From Lycocorax pyrrhopterus obiensis (lineage: Eukaryota > Chordata > Aves > Passeriformes > Paradisaeidae): a stretch of DNA of 64,000 bases. The stretch is from assembly GCA_014706295.1 (NCBI GenBank), contig JACSVZ010000002.1, positions 129,465,431 through 129,529,430 on the forward strand, in the 5' to 3' direction. A model generated the notes under the pieces. It was not told the DNA's origin. It saw only the letters and a list, made by a program, of their open reading frames with translations, and did not search any database. The stretch's first letter is position 1. Every line of letters begins with the position of its first letter. A program made the translations under genes and the position numbers. Below, one piece after another: positions 22,166 through 33,820 of the stretch.

Positions 22166-24135
22166 ATCCTATAGTGTGTGTTTTTGGAGAACAGTTCTAA
22201 ATAACACAAGGCAATATTACATTAAGACAGACCAGGCTTTGTTTTGTACCCTCAACAAGCTTGCTTTTCCAATGAATATCATGGCTGAAAGGAGTCTGTT
22301 TTTCTCCCAAAATCATATCTGTCAAGCCTTTGCTTCACTAATGCTTACAGCTGCAACCAGTCCATTCCTTCACCTTTGTGCCTGTGGTCAGGGATGAACC
22401 TTGAGGGCTATTGCGCTTCTCAGCAGGATCTTGCTCTGGGCAGCAGCTTCCAACTACTTCTGTTCTCACTATGCAAAGAGGCACTTAATTGCTACTTGCA
22501 TTTAACCTGAGCAGAAACTAATTTTCATGCCTGGGACTGATCCCTAAAGTTGAACCACGTGTTTAACAGCTGCCATTAGCTGCTTTCAGTGTAACAATGG
22601 GGTAGTTTTGGCAAGGTCTGGAGAGGGAGCAACTATGCAACAGGAAAAGAAGGAGTGTCCTCAAGTGCCCTTGTACTGATTCACATCAGTCCTATATTGA
22701 TTCATTTATGAGTTATGTATTTTTAAAAGAGCCTTGCTCTGCTGGAAGCTCAGAGAATTGCATTTTTGACAGAAAAAAATTGTGCCTAGGAAAATTTGTA
22801 CTAGGTTCTGCAAGAATATTGACCTGGACCTCTCCGTGACATGCACTTGGGACAGCAATGCTGGGCTCTTGAACAAGGCTAAGGGCCTGGAAAGTTCCAG
22901 TCTGCAGCAGGCTAGGCTTGCAGTGCTGGCAGCTGCCTGGCCATGCTTCCAGGATGTCTCTGGGTTGGGTGGGAAGCTCAGAGAGCAATGTCAGTGTAGC
23001 GTTAGTGTGTGCTTCCCAGGACAAAGACCTGGTAAGGGGTCTTTCCACCCCAGGGAACCAAGCAGTGCCTGTGCAAGGGCAACACTGTGGGAAGACTTCC
23101 CCTCCTGCACCTCTCCAAATGTGTGTGTGGCTCCAGGGAGCCAGGAACAAGTGTAGATGGGGAGGGGAATTTTTTAATCTGGGACCATTTCTGATCCATA
23201 AGAATTGAACTGTGGTGTTTGGAACCTGCTCTGGTCTAGTGAAGTCAGAAGGATTTCTCAAGAGGGCAAAACTTGCCCTGGTGTTTTGCTTTTTATTCCC
23301 CTAAGGCCTTTGAGATGAAGAAGCAGCAATGAAAATTGCTTTGGACTGAAAAGGAAGTTGCCCCATAACCTCATGAAGGTAATTTTTTTATTAGTCTCTG
23401 GGCTTTACTTCTTTGCTCCCTACTACAGAGCAGACAAGCTGCAGGTCCCCTGCCCTGGGGCTCCACTTGCCTTGAAGCACAGCAGTGCTAAGGTCCCTTT
23501 GCTCTCACAACAGCAGTGGGAGAGCTCTCCTTTGGCAGCCATCTGCACTTTGCCAGTGCCAGGGGGATGAAGGGCAGCCGAGCTGGTCATCCAAGGCAGA
23601 AGAGCACAGGGGGATGCACTGACACTGCTGTGCAGAGGAGCAGGAGAGGGGCCTTGGTCAGCAGGCAGAGCACAGGCTCGTGCACCAGTTCCTCCTTCTT
23701 GACAAGTGCTTCGAGTCAGCAATGCCCCAGCAGCAGATCGTCTGCACGTTTCTAGTGCCCAGCTAATGCAATGTAATTGAAGTTATCTTTGCTAACAGCC
23801 AGAGAGCTCTTGCGAGAAGTCACCTCTCCTTCCCCTTGCCCTGGCTTATCCGTGAGTCTGTCAGCAGCTCCTGCCACTCAGCTGATCTGTGGTGACCTGC
23901 TGATGTGTGACCCTTGGGTGACTGACGATCTCAGAGCTGTGACAGTCATTGTGCTTCAGGAGCCGTGCGGCACAGTGGGAGCAGCAAGCAGGAGGGAGTA
24001 GCAAGCCAGACCTTAAATACAAGCACGTGCATTTATTTATGAATGCAGGTATGCTCATATTATTTATATACTATATTTATACAGCATATCTATGTTTACA
24101 TATATTTACATTTAAACACCCACACTCACTATGTA
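22166..24135. other. Non-coding stretch with GC-richer chance frames
   Basis: This stretch holds the longest frame outside the recognised repeats (minus strand, 22713-23261). It has no recognisable domain, overlaps comparable frames on the plus strand, and lies in locally GC-richer DNA where stops are rarer. I therefore do not call it a gene. A second GC-richer patch is at 23420-23770. Confidence 0.5.
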
Positions 24136-24196
24136 CATGGATATGGATAAGGACATGGATATATGTGTATGTATGTGTGTATGTGTGTGTATAGAT
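24136..24196 (+). repeat. Imperfect (ATGG)n / (TGTA)n microsatellite
   Basis: ATGGAT repeats pass into TATG and GTGT units over about 60 bases. It is an imperfect simple repeat. Confidence 0.8.
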
Positions 24197-27100
24197 AGCT
24201 GTATAGGTACACCTGGACAGCACATCAACTAGGTGCTCAAATTCAGAGTATTTGGACTCAGAGTGCTCATGCTAGGATTGAATTAGATGAGGATTTATGT
24301 TTGTCAACTCTTCTTGACTACCCCTTTGCCAAAGGAATGAGAGCAGAGTTTGGCTAGAACAAGTAGGGTTAACTAAGCTGATAACTCCTCTGAGAGAACC
24401 TCAAGCCAAAGAAAGTCAAAAGGGGGTGGAGGGATGGAGGGGAAGATATATGAATGATTAAAGTATCTAAAAGGAAATCAGTAATTTTGAACCATCAGAG
24501 CTGGAAACAATTAGTGGCTGGCTGGCAATTCAGAAGAATCAATAAGAGAAAGATGTGATTTCTAATAACTCAAAAATAAAATCTGCTGATAAGTTAAGAA
24601 GGAGCTATAGGGGAAAAAAGAGGTGAATAGGATACTAAATCTGTTAACAATTATTGTCAGTGCCAACACTGGCTTGGAAGAGGCACGTTTGTTCTATCAC
24701 CTCCACCCAGACAATTATAACAATATGTATTCACCAGGCTCTCATGACAGGAGCACCCACCAATCCCATTAGCACTAAGGAGCTGCTGGCATTTGTTTTT
24801 ATTTTAATTTATCACTCAGCTGTTTCAAATCACGTAAAGCTAAAACTTGGCTTGCAAGTTGTCATTTCCAATGCTAATCGTTTGTGCTTACTGCATATGT
24901 GCCTCTGTGATATGTATATTTTCTGAACTGTAAAACTGGCATGGAAAATTCCCAGTCTGGGTATGAAATGTCCTCTCTGGCTCTTTACTGTAAAGGTTGG
25001 TCATGTTAAAGCTATTGACATATGTTTACTCCTCAAACAACAGCCTGTCATATGAGGCAAACTAGCTGGGTCTAGTTCACCACCCCTTTACAAAAGTTTA
25101 ACAAGCTAACCCAGAGCAGTAGCTCAGATTGTATGTATATGGGGTCATCCTATTTCAAGGCAAAGTGATGATATACATGTGATTTCCTTAATTTCTCTAG
25201 TCTGGTGACAAACAGCACAGGCATGTGATAAATTGTATTTATTTTTCACCTTTTGACCTCCTCACTTGTTCTCTGCCCACTAATCCATTTCTGCTGGGAT
25301 CACTTCTGGCATTAGAAACCTCTGAGCAGTGCTCAAACAGCCAATGCTCAAAAAAGAGCCCTGTCACAGATGGTTTCCTTCTTTCCTTTGTAAACACAGA
25401 GTTTCCCTTTTTATCCTCCTCTTCCAAATTACACTAGTCCAGAAGAGACACCAGTGACAGCTACAAGGATATTGTAGCTGGGAGTCTGGCTCATCAGCCA
25501 GAACCATGTCCAATGCCGTTTGAGGTCCTCCAGTTGGAGGTACAATTATTCTGGTATAAAAAACAAACACCTTGAGAAGTGCTTTTTCTAGAAAAGAAGA
25601 AACAAGATACATGGTGGCTTGCTCTGGAATAAATATTATGTTACAGAAATCACTCATGTCTTCAGTGCTTCAGAAGAATTTTGCTAGTTTTGGCCCCAAT
25701 CCTGTAATATGCTCTTTATGGGCAAGAAGTCCCTCCTCATGGACTAACTGAAATATTGAAGCTGTATTTGGACTGTACAGTTGAAAGCATTCAGCTGCTT
25801 CTCAGCACTGATGAGTTGCTTTCCATTTCCAATCTAACTTAACTGTGCAAGTTCTGTTGTATCTAATATGCTGGGAATTTGCATTCTATTTGCTCTAGGA
25901 CATAGAGGTGCAACACTGGGGTCCCAGAGCTCAGCGCAGGGCTAGGGATGAGCAGTGACCCCCTGGCTTCTTTGTTCCAGTGCCCTATCCTGAATAATTT
26001 TCATCCTCCCCAACCTGCAGCTGTTTATCTCTTGATCCTGATATGACAAGGGAATTATTGCAGTTATACAAACTTGCAGCAAATCAGTGTATGCTCTGCT
26101 AGGAAGATGAGGAGTACTAGCAGTACTCCAGGTGCCAGTGGCATTGTAAGTGGTGGGTATGGATTATGTCCTGATCCTAGGGAGGCTCTGAGGGAAGGCA
26201 ATTTGTGCACAGCCTGTGTGCTGGTGGAGCAACTGCATCCTTGGTATGCAAGTGCTCAAGAGATTTTCTGTCAACTGTGCAGCAAACTCAGGCTCTCTTT
26301 CCCACTCTCAGAGCCGAGACTCCATATGACGCTGCTGTAAGCAGGACTTTGGATTTCATTTGCACTGAGATTGACTTCACATGGCACAGGATGAGCCTGC
26401 ACACACTGCAGCCAAGGCATACAGCCACTCTGCCCAGCTCATGCCCAGCTGAATGCAATTGCTTAAATAAGCTGATAAATTGTTATATTTAACAGTTATT
26501 TTGGGGAATCAACCTATACTAATCTGTACAGCAAACACCTGCACAGGCTTTGGAAAGTTTTTTGAAAGAATCACAGGCCAATCACTCCTTCAGCAGCCCA
26601 ACAAACCAGCAAAATTCAACTAAACCACAGTGACCATTTCCATGCCTCATTTTCCTCCATGCTCCTAGACAGTCTATGGAGTTAGATTCCAGAGTTCATT
26701 TTGGTATATGGTTACCCCTTCGAATCAGGCAGTTTTCTGCCTCCTTCAGCTGTTTCCACACTAAAACCAAACCTCTCGCCATGAGCAGCTTCAGCCTCAT
26801 CAGTCATTGTTGACACTGACTTGTTCTTTGGTTCTGTTCTTGGCTCTCAAGCCATTTTCCTACAGATACCACTGACAAAGGACATTGCATACATCCAGCT
26901 TGTTTTTCCATGTTGCTTTTGTCTGAATGGCAGCGTCTTATTCTCGGGGATTCTGGCCACAGGCAGTCCTAGCAAAGTAAGGCTGAGTCTACCTAACCTT
27001 TGTCATACAAGGGAGCAACATTTTTGTAGGAAGAGCTCTTACTCATAAGAGTTTATGCATGCAGGGTCCCAGCCAGAACAGCACAAATTCTCATTGCATT

Positions 27101-28724
27101 CAGGGGATGTTTGCATGAGGCTGAAAAATTACAGCATTTTTCTACATACCTATAAACTGGAGCACATTAAGGGGAGGAAATACATGCATTGACTTATAAA
27201 GACTTTGTTTAGCTCTGATTTATTAAAGGTCACTCAGCATGAAACGATTAAAAAAATATCCCATGTCTGAGAAGTGTGTTTGGATTTTTTGAGATACATT
27301 AACCGAGCTGGACAGACATAATTTCTTTGGATTTCAGGAGTGTATTTAGTGCTGTACCACACACCAGTGCAGTCTCAGTAAGTCAGAAAGCATTACAGGG
27401 ATGATGAGGCAGGAACTGTCAAAGCAAATGGTTCAGCAGTAGTTTGGGGAACTCAAAACCTGCAGAATACAAGAAAAAGCATAAGATATTAATACACTTA
27501 TTTTTCTTTTTTTAACTGTGGAAATGTTCAAAACCCACCTGCTGCCCAAGATCTGGAAAATGAGTTTTGAAAACTTGGACTTAGTGAAGATTTCTTGAGT
27601 ATTTACATTGTGCGGAGTAAAAATGTTAGGTGCTGCTTGGTCCCCCAGGTGAATGGCTTATGTTGCTGGAGCTTGTCAGTGTCAGGGGGATGGCAGACCC
27701 TGCTAGCTTTGTCCCTGTGCTTTTCTGGCCTGCTCTGGGGCAGGCAGAGAGCTGCAACACACCAGCCAAATGGTTTCTCTCTCCCACGCTTCAGAGGGGA
27801 AGTATCAGATTGTCAGGCACAGTCCAGTCAATGCTCTACTCCTGGGATACTGCAACTACATACTGTCCTTATTTGGGCTGGATTGCAGGGTTACAAACCT
27901 TTTTTTTTGCCTTTTAACAAGTTCATTTTTGTGAGACACTTTTTTCCTCCTGCAAGAAAAAACCCCACAAATATTTTTAGATCTGGTTAAATTATTTGCT
28001 ATGAACGGATTGTCCAATGAATTTTGGCCTTTTTCTGAACATGAGTCATTCACAACCTTATTTCAGTGGGTGAATTTGTTATTCATAAATACTGAAGGAA
28101 TAGTTTCTGCAAAGGAACTTCAGTCTCTGCATTTTTCCAGAAATGCTTGTGTTTTTTTATTAGCGTCTGCTTTTCCTGGTCCAGCATTGTTTATCTATAC
28201 TATGAAGTACTGTACCATCATTGTAAATAGTAATAAGGGACTTTAAACACGTGAATAGCAGCTAAAAATATTTGAAGGAATAGAAAATCAAAACGCACCA
28301 CTACTTGTGGTAAAAGCCTGTTAACATTTGGCTTCAGGTGTCTTTGTGGATATGGCAGTAGTCACTGAAACCATTGCAAACATAGAGGAGTATCATTCAA
28401 CAGATCACATCAAGAAAAAAAGATCGGTATATCTAGGCACAAAACAATTGCGTTGTATACCCAGCAAGAGATCTGGACACCGAAAGTTTCTCCAGGAAAA
28501 GTGAGTTGAACTCCTGCACAGTACATGGACTCACTCCAAGCATCCTTGTTTGGCTTCAAGTTTTCTAGATCATTAGTTTTCTTCTTCCTTCTACCCAGAC
28601 TTAGTCTGAGCAGGTTGGTGCTTGCTTCTGGCATAAACTGGATCAGCAATTAAAGTTAAGGTATGATTTAGGATCTGAACATCCGAGTCTAGTAGACCAA
28701 GTTAACTGCTGGACCTCAAGGCTA
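24197..28724. other. Unique non-coding stretch, no gene seen
   Basis: No exon, RNA gene or dispersed repeat is recognised across 4.5 kb. The 131-codon frame at 27595-27990 and its overlapping partner show no motif. A donor-like GTAAGTGG near 26149 lacks a strong upstream acceptor. Confidence 0.55.
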
Positions 28725-29468
28725 GGATGAAGATGGGACAACCACCACTATCAATACAGGCTTGGGATAGAGAGATTGAGAACTGCCCTGCAGATGACTT
28801 GGGAGCATTGGTGGATGAAAAGTTGGATATGAGCTGGTAATATGCACTCATAGCCCAGAAAGATAATTGTAGCCTGGGCTGCATCAGAAGTGTGACCCGC
28901 AGGTCAAGGAAGGGGGTTCTGCGCCTCTACTCCACTGTGGTGAGACCCACCTGGCGTACTGCATCCAGCTCTGGGTTCTTCAGCACAGGAAGGGCATGAA
29001 CCTGGTGGAACAGATCCAGAAGAGGGTCACAAAAATTATCAGAAGAATGGGATATTTTGTCTATGAGAAAACACTGAAAGAACTGTGATTGTTCAACTTG
29101 GAGAAGTGAAGGCTCTGGGAAGCCCTCATTGTGGCCTTTTATGTAGGGCACAAAGGTGGGGATAAACTTTTTAGCAGGGACTGTTGTATTGGATAAGGGT
29201 TTTAACTTAAAAGAAGTTTTAACTTAAAAAAAGTTAGATTCAGACTAGATAAATAGAATAAATTTTTTGTGATGAGTGGTAAAACACTGCCACAGGTTGC
29301 CCAGGGAGGTGGTAGATGACCTATCCCTGGAAATATTCAAGGTCGGGTGGGATGTGGCACTGAGAAACCTGATCAAGTTGAAGATGTCCTTGCTCATTGC
29401 CTGGGGGTTGGACTAGATGAGCTTTAAATGGTCCTTCCAACCCAAACCAACGATTCTATGATTCTGTG
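28725..29468 (+). mobile_element. CR1 LINE, 5'-truncated, plus strand
   Basis: The sequence follows the 3' part of CR1 from the C-terminal reverse-transcriptase region through the 3' UTR (for example CCCAGGGAGGTGGTAGATGA near 29301) and ends in the octamers ATTCTATG and ATTCTGTG (29453-29468). The coding part is broken by many substitutions and frame changes, so it cannot make protein. A 17-base tandem duplication in the UTR is described separately. The 5' border is approximate. A second CR1 in the same orientation begins about 700 bases downstream. Confidence 0.9.
29200..29233 (+). repeat. 17-bp tandem duplication inside the CR1 3' UTR
   Basis: TTTTAACTTAAAAGAAG at 29200-29216 is followed directly by a copy differing at one base (29217-29233). 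CR1 consensus sequence as I know it has one such unit, so the duplication probably arose in this copy or its lineage. Confidence 0.8.
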
Positions 29469-30164
29469 TTGGCAGAGGCAAACAACTATATTTCTACAAA
29501 GTGTAGGTGAGTTATGGTTAAAGATACTGTTTGAGTCATTGACAGATGCAGACCTATTTTATGTGCCAGAGCCTACATGTAGGGGGGGAGTTACATCAAT
29601 CACCCTATTTCCGTAGCCAAAAATGCCTGTACTCACCCTCATCTAAAGTACATGCTGATGATCCCAGCTGACCTCTGTCGGCAGAGACTTTGCAGAGGCT
29701 GAAGGCTTTTGCAGTAAAAGTATCTCTCTGGTGCTTGGGGTCACAAATCCTATTTTAATTCCCAATCTTGATCTCAATCCAGAGCAGCCATAGAAATCCG
29801 GTGAATCACACTGACCACTTCAGACAGCAGGTTTGAAATAAGCTTTGTCAACACTCTACAATTAGCAATTACTTGAGCTTTTGAGATCCTGCTTTCATAA
29901 ACCCTCCCCAGAAACTCTTGCGTTGCCCACTTCACCTGAAAAAAAGTCTCTTGAAACTTGCTTCAGTGTAGTTCAGTGGAACAGGCAAGATCCATCTACA
30001 CTTGGCCATGTTTTGAATATCCTCCAACACCAGTTCAGTGCAAATAATGTCAAAATTATTTTAAGTTCATACCTTTGCAAACTACCCTCCAGCATGAACA
30101 AGGCATATCTTCTAAGTGCTAGTTAAATTACCTCCTGTGTTTACTCTTTCAAGCTGTTTTCCTT
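29469..30164. other. Spacer between two CR1 copies
   Basis: Unique sequence with no recognised gene or repeat. Confidence 0.5.
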
Positions 30165-31041
30165 GCCCAAGGAGACTTTCGGTCAATTTGCAGTCAACAC
30201 CATATTGGATGGGAGTGTTGATCTGCTGGAGGGTAGGAAGGCTCTGCAGAGGGGTCTTCACAGACTGGATTGATGGGCTGAGGACAACAGCAAGAGTTTC
30301 AGTAAGGCTGAGTGCTGGGTCCTGAACTTGGGTCACAACAATCCCAGGCTTGGGGAAGAGTGTCTTGAAAGGGGTCAGTAGGAAAAGGATCTGGGGGTGC
30401 TGGTGGACAGCAGCTGAACATGAGCCATTGTGTGCCCAGGTGGCCAAGAAGCCCAATGGCATCCTGGCCTGTATCAGCAATAATGTGGCCAGCAGGACCA
30501 GGGCAGTGATTGTCCCCCCTGTACTGGGCACTGGTGAGGCCACACCTCGAGTGCTGTGTCCAGTTCTGGGCCCCTCAATTCAGGAAGGACATTGAGGTGC
30601 TGGAGCATGTCCAGAGAAGGGCAATGGAGCTGGTGAAGGGTCTGGAGCACAACTCCTGTGAGGAGCTGGGGGTGTTTAGCCTGGAGAAAAGGAGGCTCAG
30701 AGGTGACCATATTGCTCTCCACAACTACCTGAAAGGAGATTGGAGCCAGGTGAGGGTTGGACTCTTGTGTCATGTCTCAAGTAGAAAGGACAAGAGGGAA
30801 TGGTCAGGAGAGATTCAGATTGGATATTAGAAAGAATTTTTTCACTGAAAGAGTGGTTAAGCATTGAAATGGGCTGCCCAGGGGGCTGGTGGAGTCACCA
30901 TCTCTGGAAGTGCTCAATAGGTGTCTGGATGTGGCACTTGGGTATATGATTTAGGGATGATTATGATGGTGCTAGGCTGATGGTTGCACTAAGTGATCTT
31001 AAAGGTGTCTTCCAACCTTGATGATTCTGTGATATATTCTA
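30165..31041 (+). mobile_element. CR1 LINE, 5'-truncated, plus strand
   Basis: The copy starts within the reverse-transcriptase domain near the catalytic region; the FADD-like motif is degraded here. It runs through the C-terminal region and ends with GATTCTGTGATAT (31023-31035). The frame at 30510-30830 preserves the C-terminal hallmark [15 protein letters not shown]. It is closely similar to the minus-strand copy at 53445-54113, so both belong to the same or sister subfamilies. Frameshifts and stops make it non-functional. Confidence 0.92.
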
Positions 31042-33714
31042 TACAGTTAAACTACAACAACTACAAAAATACTAGATTTATATAGGGGTTTTATCCTAAA
31101 AGATGTTATAATAACGTATGGATTGAATTTCATTGATTAAACTTGACTTACTAGCTCATGCATTACTTGTTCTTCCTTTCCAAGCAGTTACATGCAGAGG
31201 ATTTCAGCAAGGATGTAATTGGTTAGGGTGTTTTCATCTGCTGGTCCTTTATTCAACCAGGTCTCATATTTCCCTCTCTTATGATTTAATATTTTTTTTA
31301 TTTGGTAGCTCAGAGAAGGTAAATACTAAAGATAATGTGGAAGGAGTGTGACTTCATAATTTTGAGAAATAGCCAGAAAAACAGCTTTGATGAAGAAAAA
31401 TAAAATGGAGATTGGTCTAATCTTTAGGCCACCTAGTAGGCATCATCAGAAACTGAAAGCATCAATCAATGTGCACCTAATTTTCCAATTAGGAAATTGT
31501 CATCTGTGACTTATTGTTAAACTTTAATAGCATTATAACATTATTGATGCCCTCCTAATTGTGCCCTTAAGGCACAATGTCTTGCCCTAATCAGTTCAAG
31601 GAAACATAGGGAGAAACTGAACCAAAAGACTTTAGAAAAATGGATGGCTAGTAAGTAAGGCAGTTTATTGCAACATATAGGCTCATATGAAGGTTCGTAT
31701 GCCATACAGCCTCAAATTTCCTCCTTTTACCAGTCTTCTTGCCACACTGTTCAGCCCAGATGAGTGATAACCTTCAACATCACACTTAAGTCCAGGGTTT
31801 TTTATGTTTTCTGTTTCCTTGTTTCCCTCCTCCACACTGCAGCCCACAGCAGGCTACCTGTGATAACTCTTTGAGATGAGCCCTTGCTCATAAAATGTGG
31901 AATGTTCTTTCTCAGGAGATTATTCTTAATGAGTATTTTCTCCTACCACTGTTAAACATCTTTTCGCTAGAATCCATGCAGTAAAGCAGATCTGTAGTGT
32001 TTCATTTTACATGTTGGTATTTAATCATGCATCAGATACAAATGTCATGTACCACATTGGCTGGTGCTTCATCCTGCCAGAAATACATTGCCTGACTTCC
32101 CTAAACCAAGCAGATAGATTCTTAATATTTACCATTTTATGTCTCACTTTAGCAAGTACCAGTAACAGTCAGATCTTCAGTACTCCCTCGGCGATATCAG
32201 TTGTGTATATCACAAGTGGGCAGATGCCAGAACAAAGATAGGTGTACAAGTCAAATTACCTGACATGCCCATAGCCTCTGACATGCTTATCTTATGACAT
32301 AATTGCAGGTCTGAAATTCTGCTGAACCCATTGCTACACCCAATAAATCTTCAGTGCTGTGAGTAATATCATTACTACAGATCTTGCTTAGTATAACTAG
32401 AAATTTGTGTCTGACTGCTTTAAGGAAGAGTTTGGATGTTTTCCAGGTGACCTGCATACTTATATATAAATGTATATGTCTCTTTAAAGAGTACCTTACC
32501 CTGTGAAGCTGACCAGAGAATCTGTGAAAATATTAAATTTATTAAGAGTGCTTTGACTGCTTTCTTTAGCTACGTGAAACTTTTATGGATGATCCTTCAA
32601 ATCTGGCTGCTGGTTGGATTCCAGATATTACATGTGCCTATGTATAGTTATACTAATACAGCTAAGGATTTGCTGTAGGAGATATGAGGGGAGTTGCATA
32701 TGACTGCGTACACGTCCCAAGCCTGCAGCAGTATGGAGGCCCAAACTCAAAACCATCAGATCTCAGCTACATTAGCTGTAAACCTGCAGTTTCACAGATT
32801 CAATGCAAAATGCAACAGGCTGGTAGGTGGTTTTTAGGTCTTTTGTCCTTTCAATAATCTTAATGTACTTTAAAGCACTGAAGTACATTACAGCTCTTCA
32901 GACTAAAGCATTTTGTGAAGCAGATTTACCTCAGTAGTCCCAGAAAATACACCTTGGAAAGCAATGAACAGAAACCACAACCTTTGTATGACTGTTTGGA
33001 AGGGAGCAATACACCAATTTAGGGCAAGATCTAGAAGAAGTCATATATACCTGCAAGTTCTGGTGAGCTAAGTAGAAGGACAGTACCAGAATCACCCCTG
33101 CCCAAGATGTTGCTGCCAGTACCAGATTGCATAGACTTGTGTAACCAGGAATGTTAAAAAAAACCCCCTAATATTTTCTAATCTTCATTATCTATGTGAA
33201 CAGTGTATGCTGCATTAGGGCTGTAGTTAGAACTGTATATTTATACTGTTTCTTTATGAATGCAAACTATGATGTTGTACTAAAAATATATTTCTTGGTC
33301 ATGAGATTTTTTTTCTATTTGAGGGTAAAAGGGATTCTTTTAGTCTGTATCCTAACCAACTGTAATGCTTAGACATTTCTCAATTCTCCCTATCTACTCA
33401 TCTTAATAAAATTATGTAATAATTTCAGTAATTTCTTGAAGAAGTACTTGGAAGTCATTATATCGCAGAGCAGAAATTAAAAATATTTTTGTATCATGAG
33501 GTAGTGAAATGATGTAGTGAAATTTTCTGAAAGGTTAGTGTTAAGTTCTGGAATAGTAGGCAGTAACTAACAGGAGCAGAATGGAAAGAGTAGGACAACA
33601 ACTTCTGCTGTTGAAGTTATTTGAATGTCCAAACGCAAAAGTAAAGAAATAAAAATTTGAATTTAGGTAATTTTTTTTACTAGGAAATTAAAAAAACCCA
33701 GTATTTGCACAATA
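31042..33714. other. Unique non-coding stretch with one hairpin
   Basis: AT-rich unique sequence. Apart from the inverted repeat at 32861-32890, nothing is recognised. Confidence 0.6.
32861..32890. repeat. Perfect 10-bp inverted repeat with 10-base loop
   Basis: TAATGTACTT (32861-32870) and AAGTACATTA (32881-32890) are exact reverse complements. One G-T and one A-T pair could extend the stem inward, leaving a six-base loop. No known RNA class is indicated. Confidence 0.85.
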
Positions 33715-33820
33715 CTCTCGGGCACTTGGTGTGACTCTTGGGGATGGTCTTGTGCGGTGCCAGGAGTGACTCGATGATCCTTGTGGGTCCCTTCCAACTC
33801 AGCCTATTCTGTGATTCTGT
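33715..33820 (+). mobile_element. Short CR1 3' tail (CR1-J-like), plus strand
   Basis: The stretch containing GACTCGATGATCCTTGTGGG and CCCTTCCAACTCAG, ending ATTCTGTGATTCTGT, is the 3' end of a CR1 of the type I associate with young avian CR1-J copies. Only about 106 bases are present. It is little diverged, so it is probably the most recent CR1 insertion in the window. Confidence 0.85.

Noticed and set aside
22713..23261. 182-codon minus-strand frame
   Set aside because: No recognised domain, comparable frames on the opposite strand, and locally GC-rich DNA that lowers stop frequency. Probably chance.
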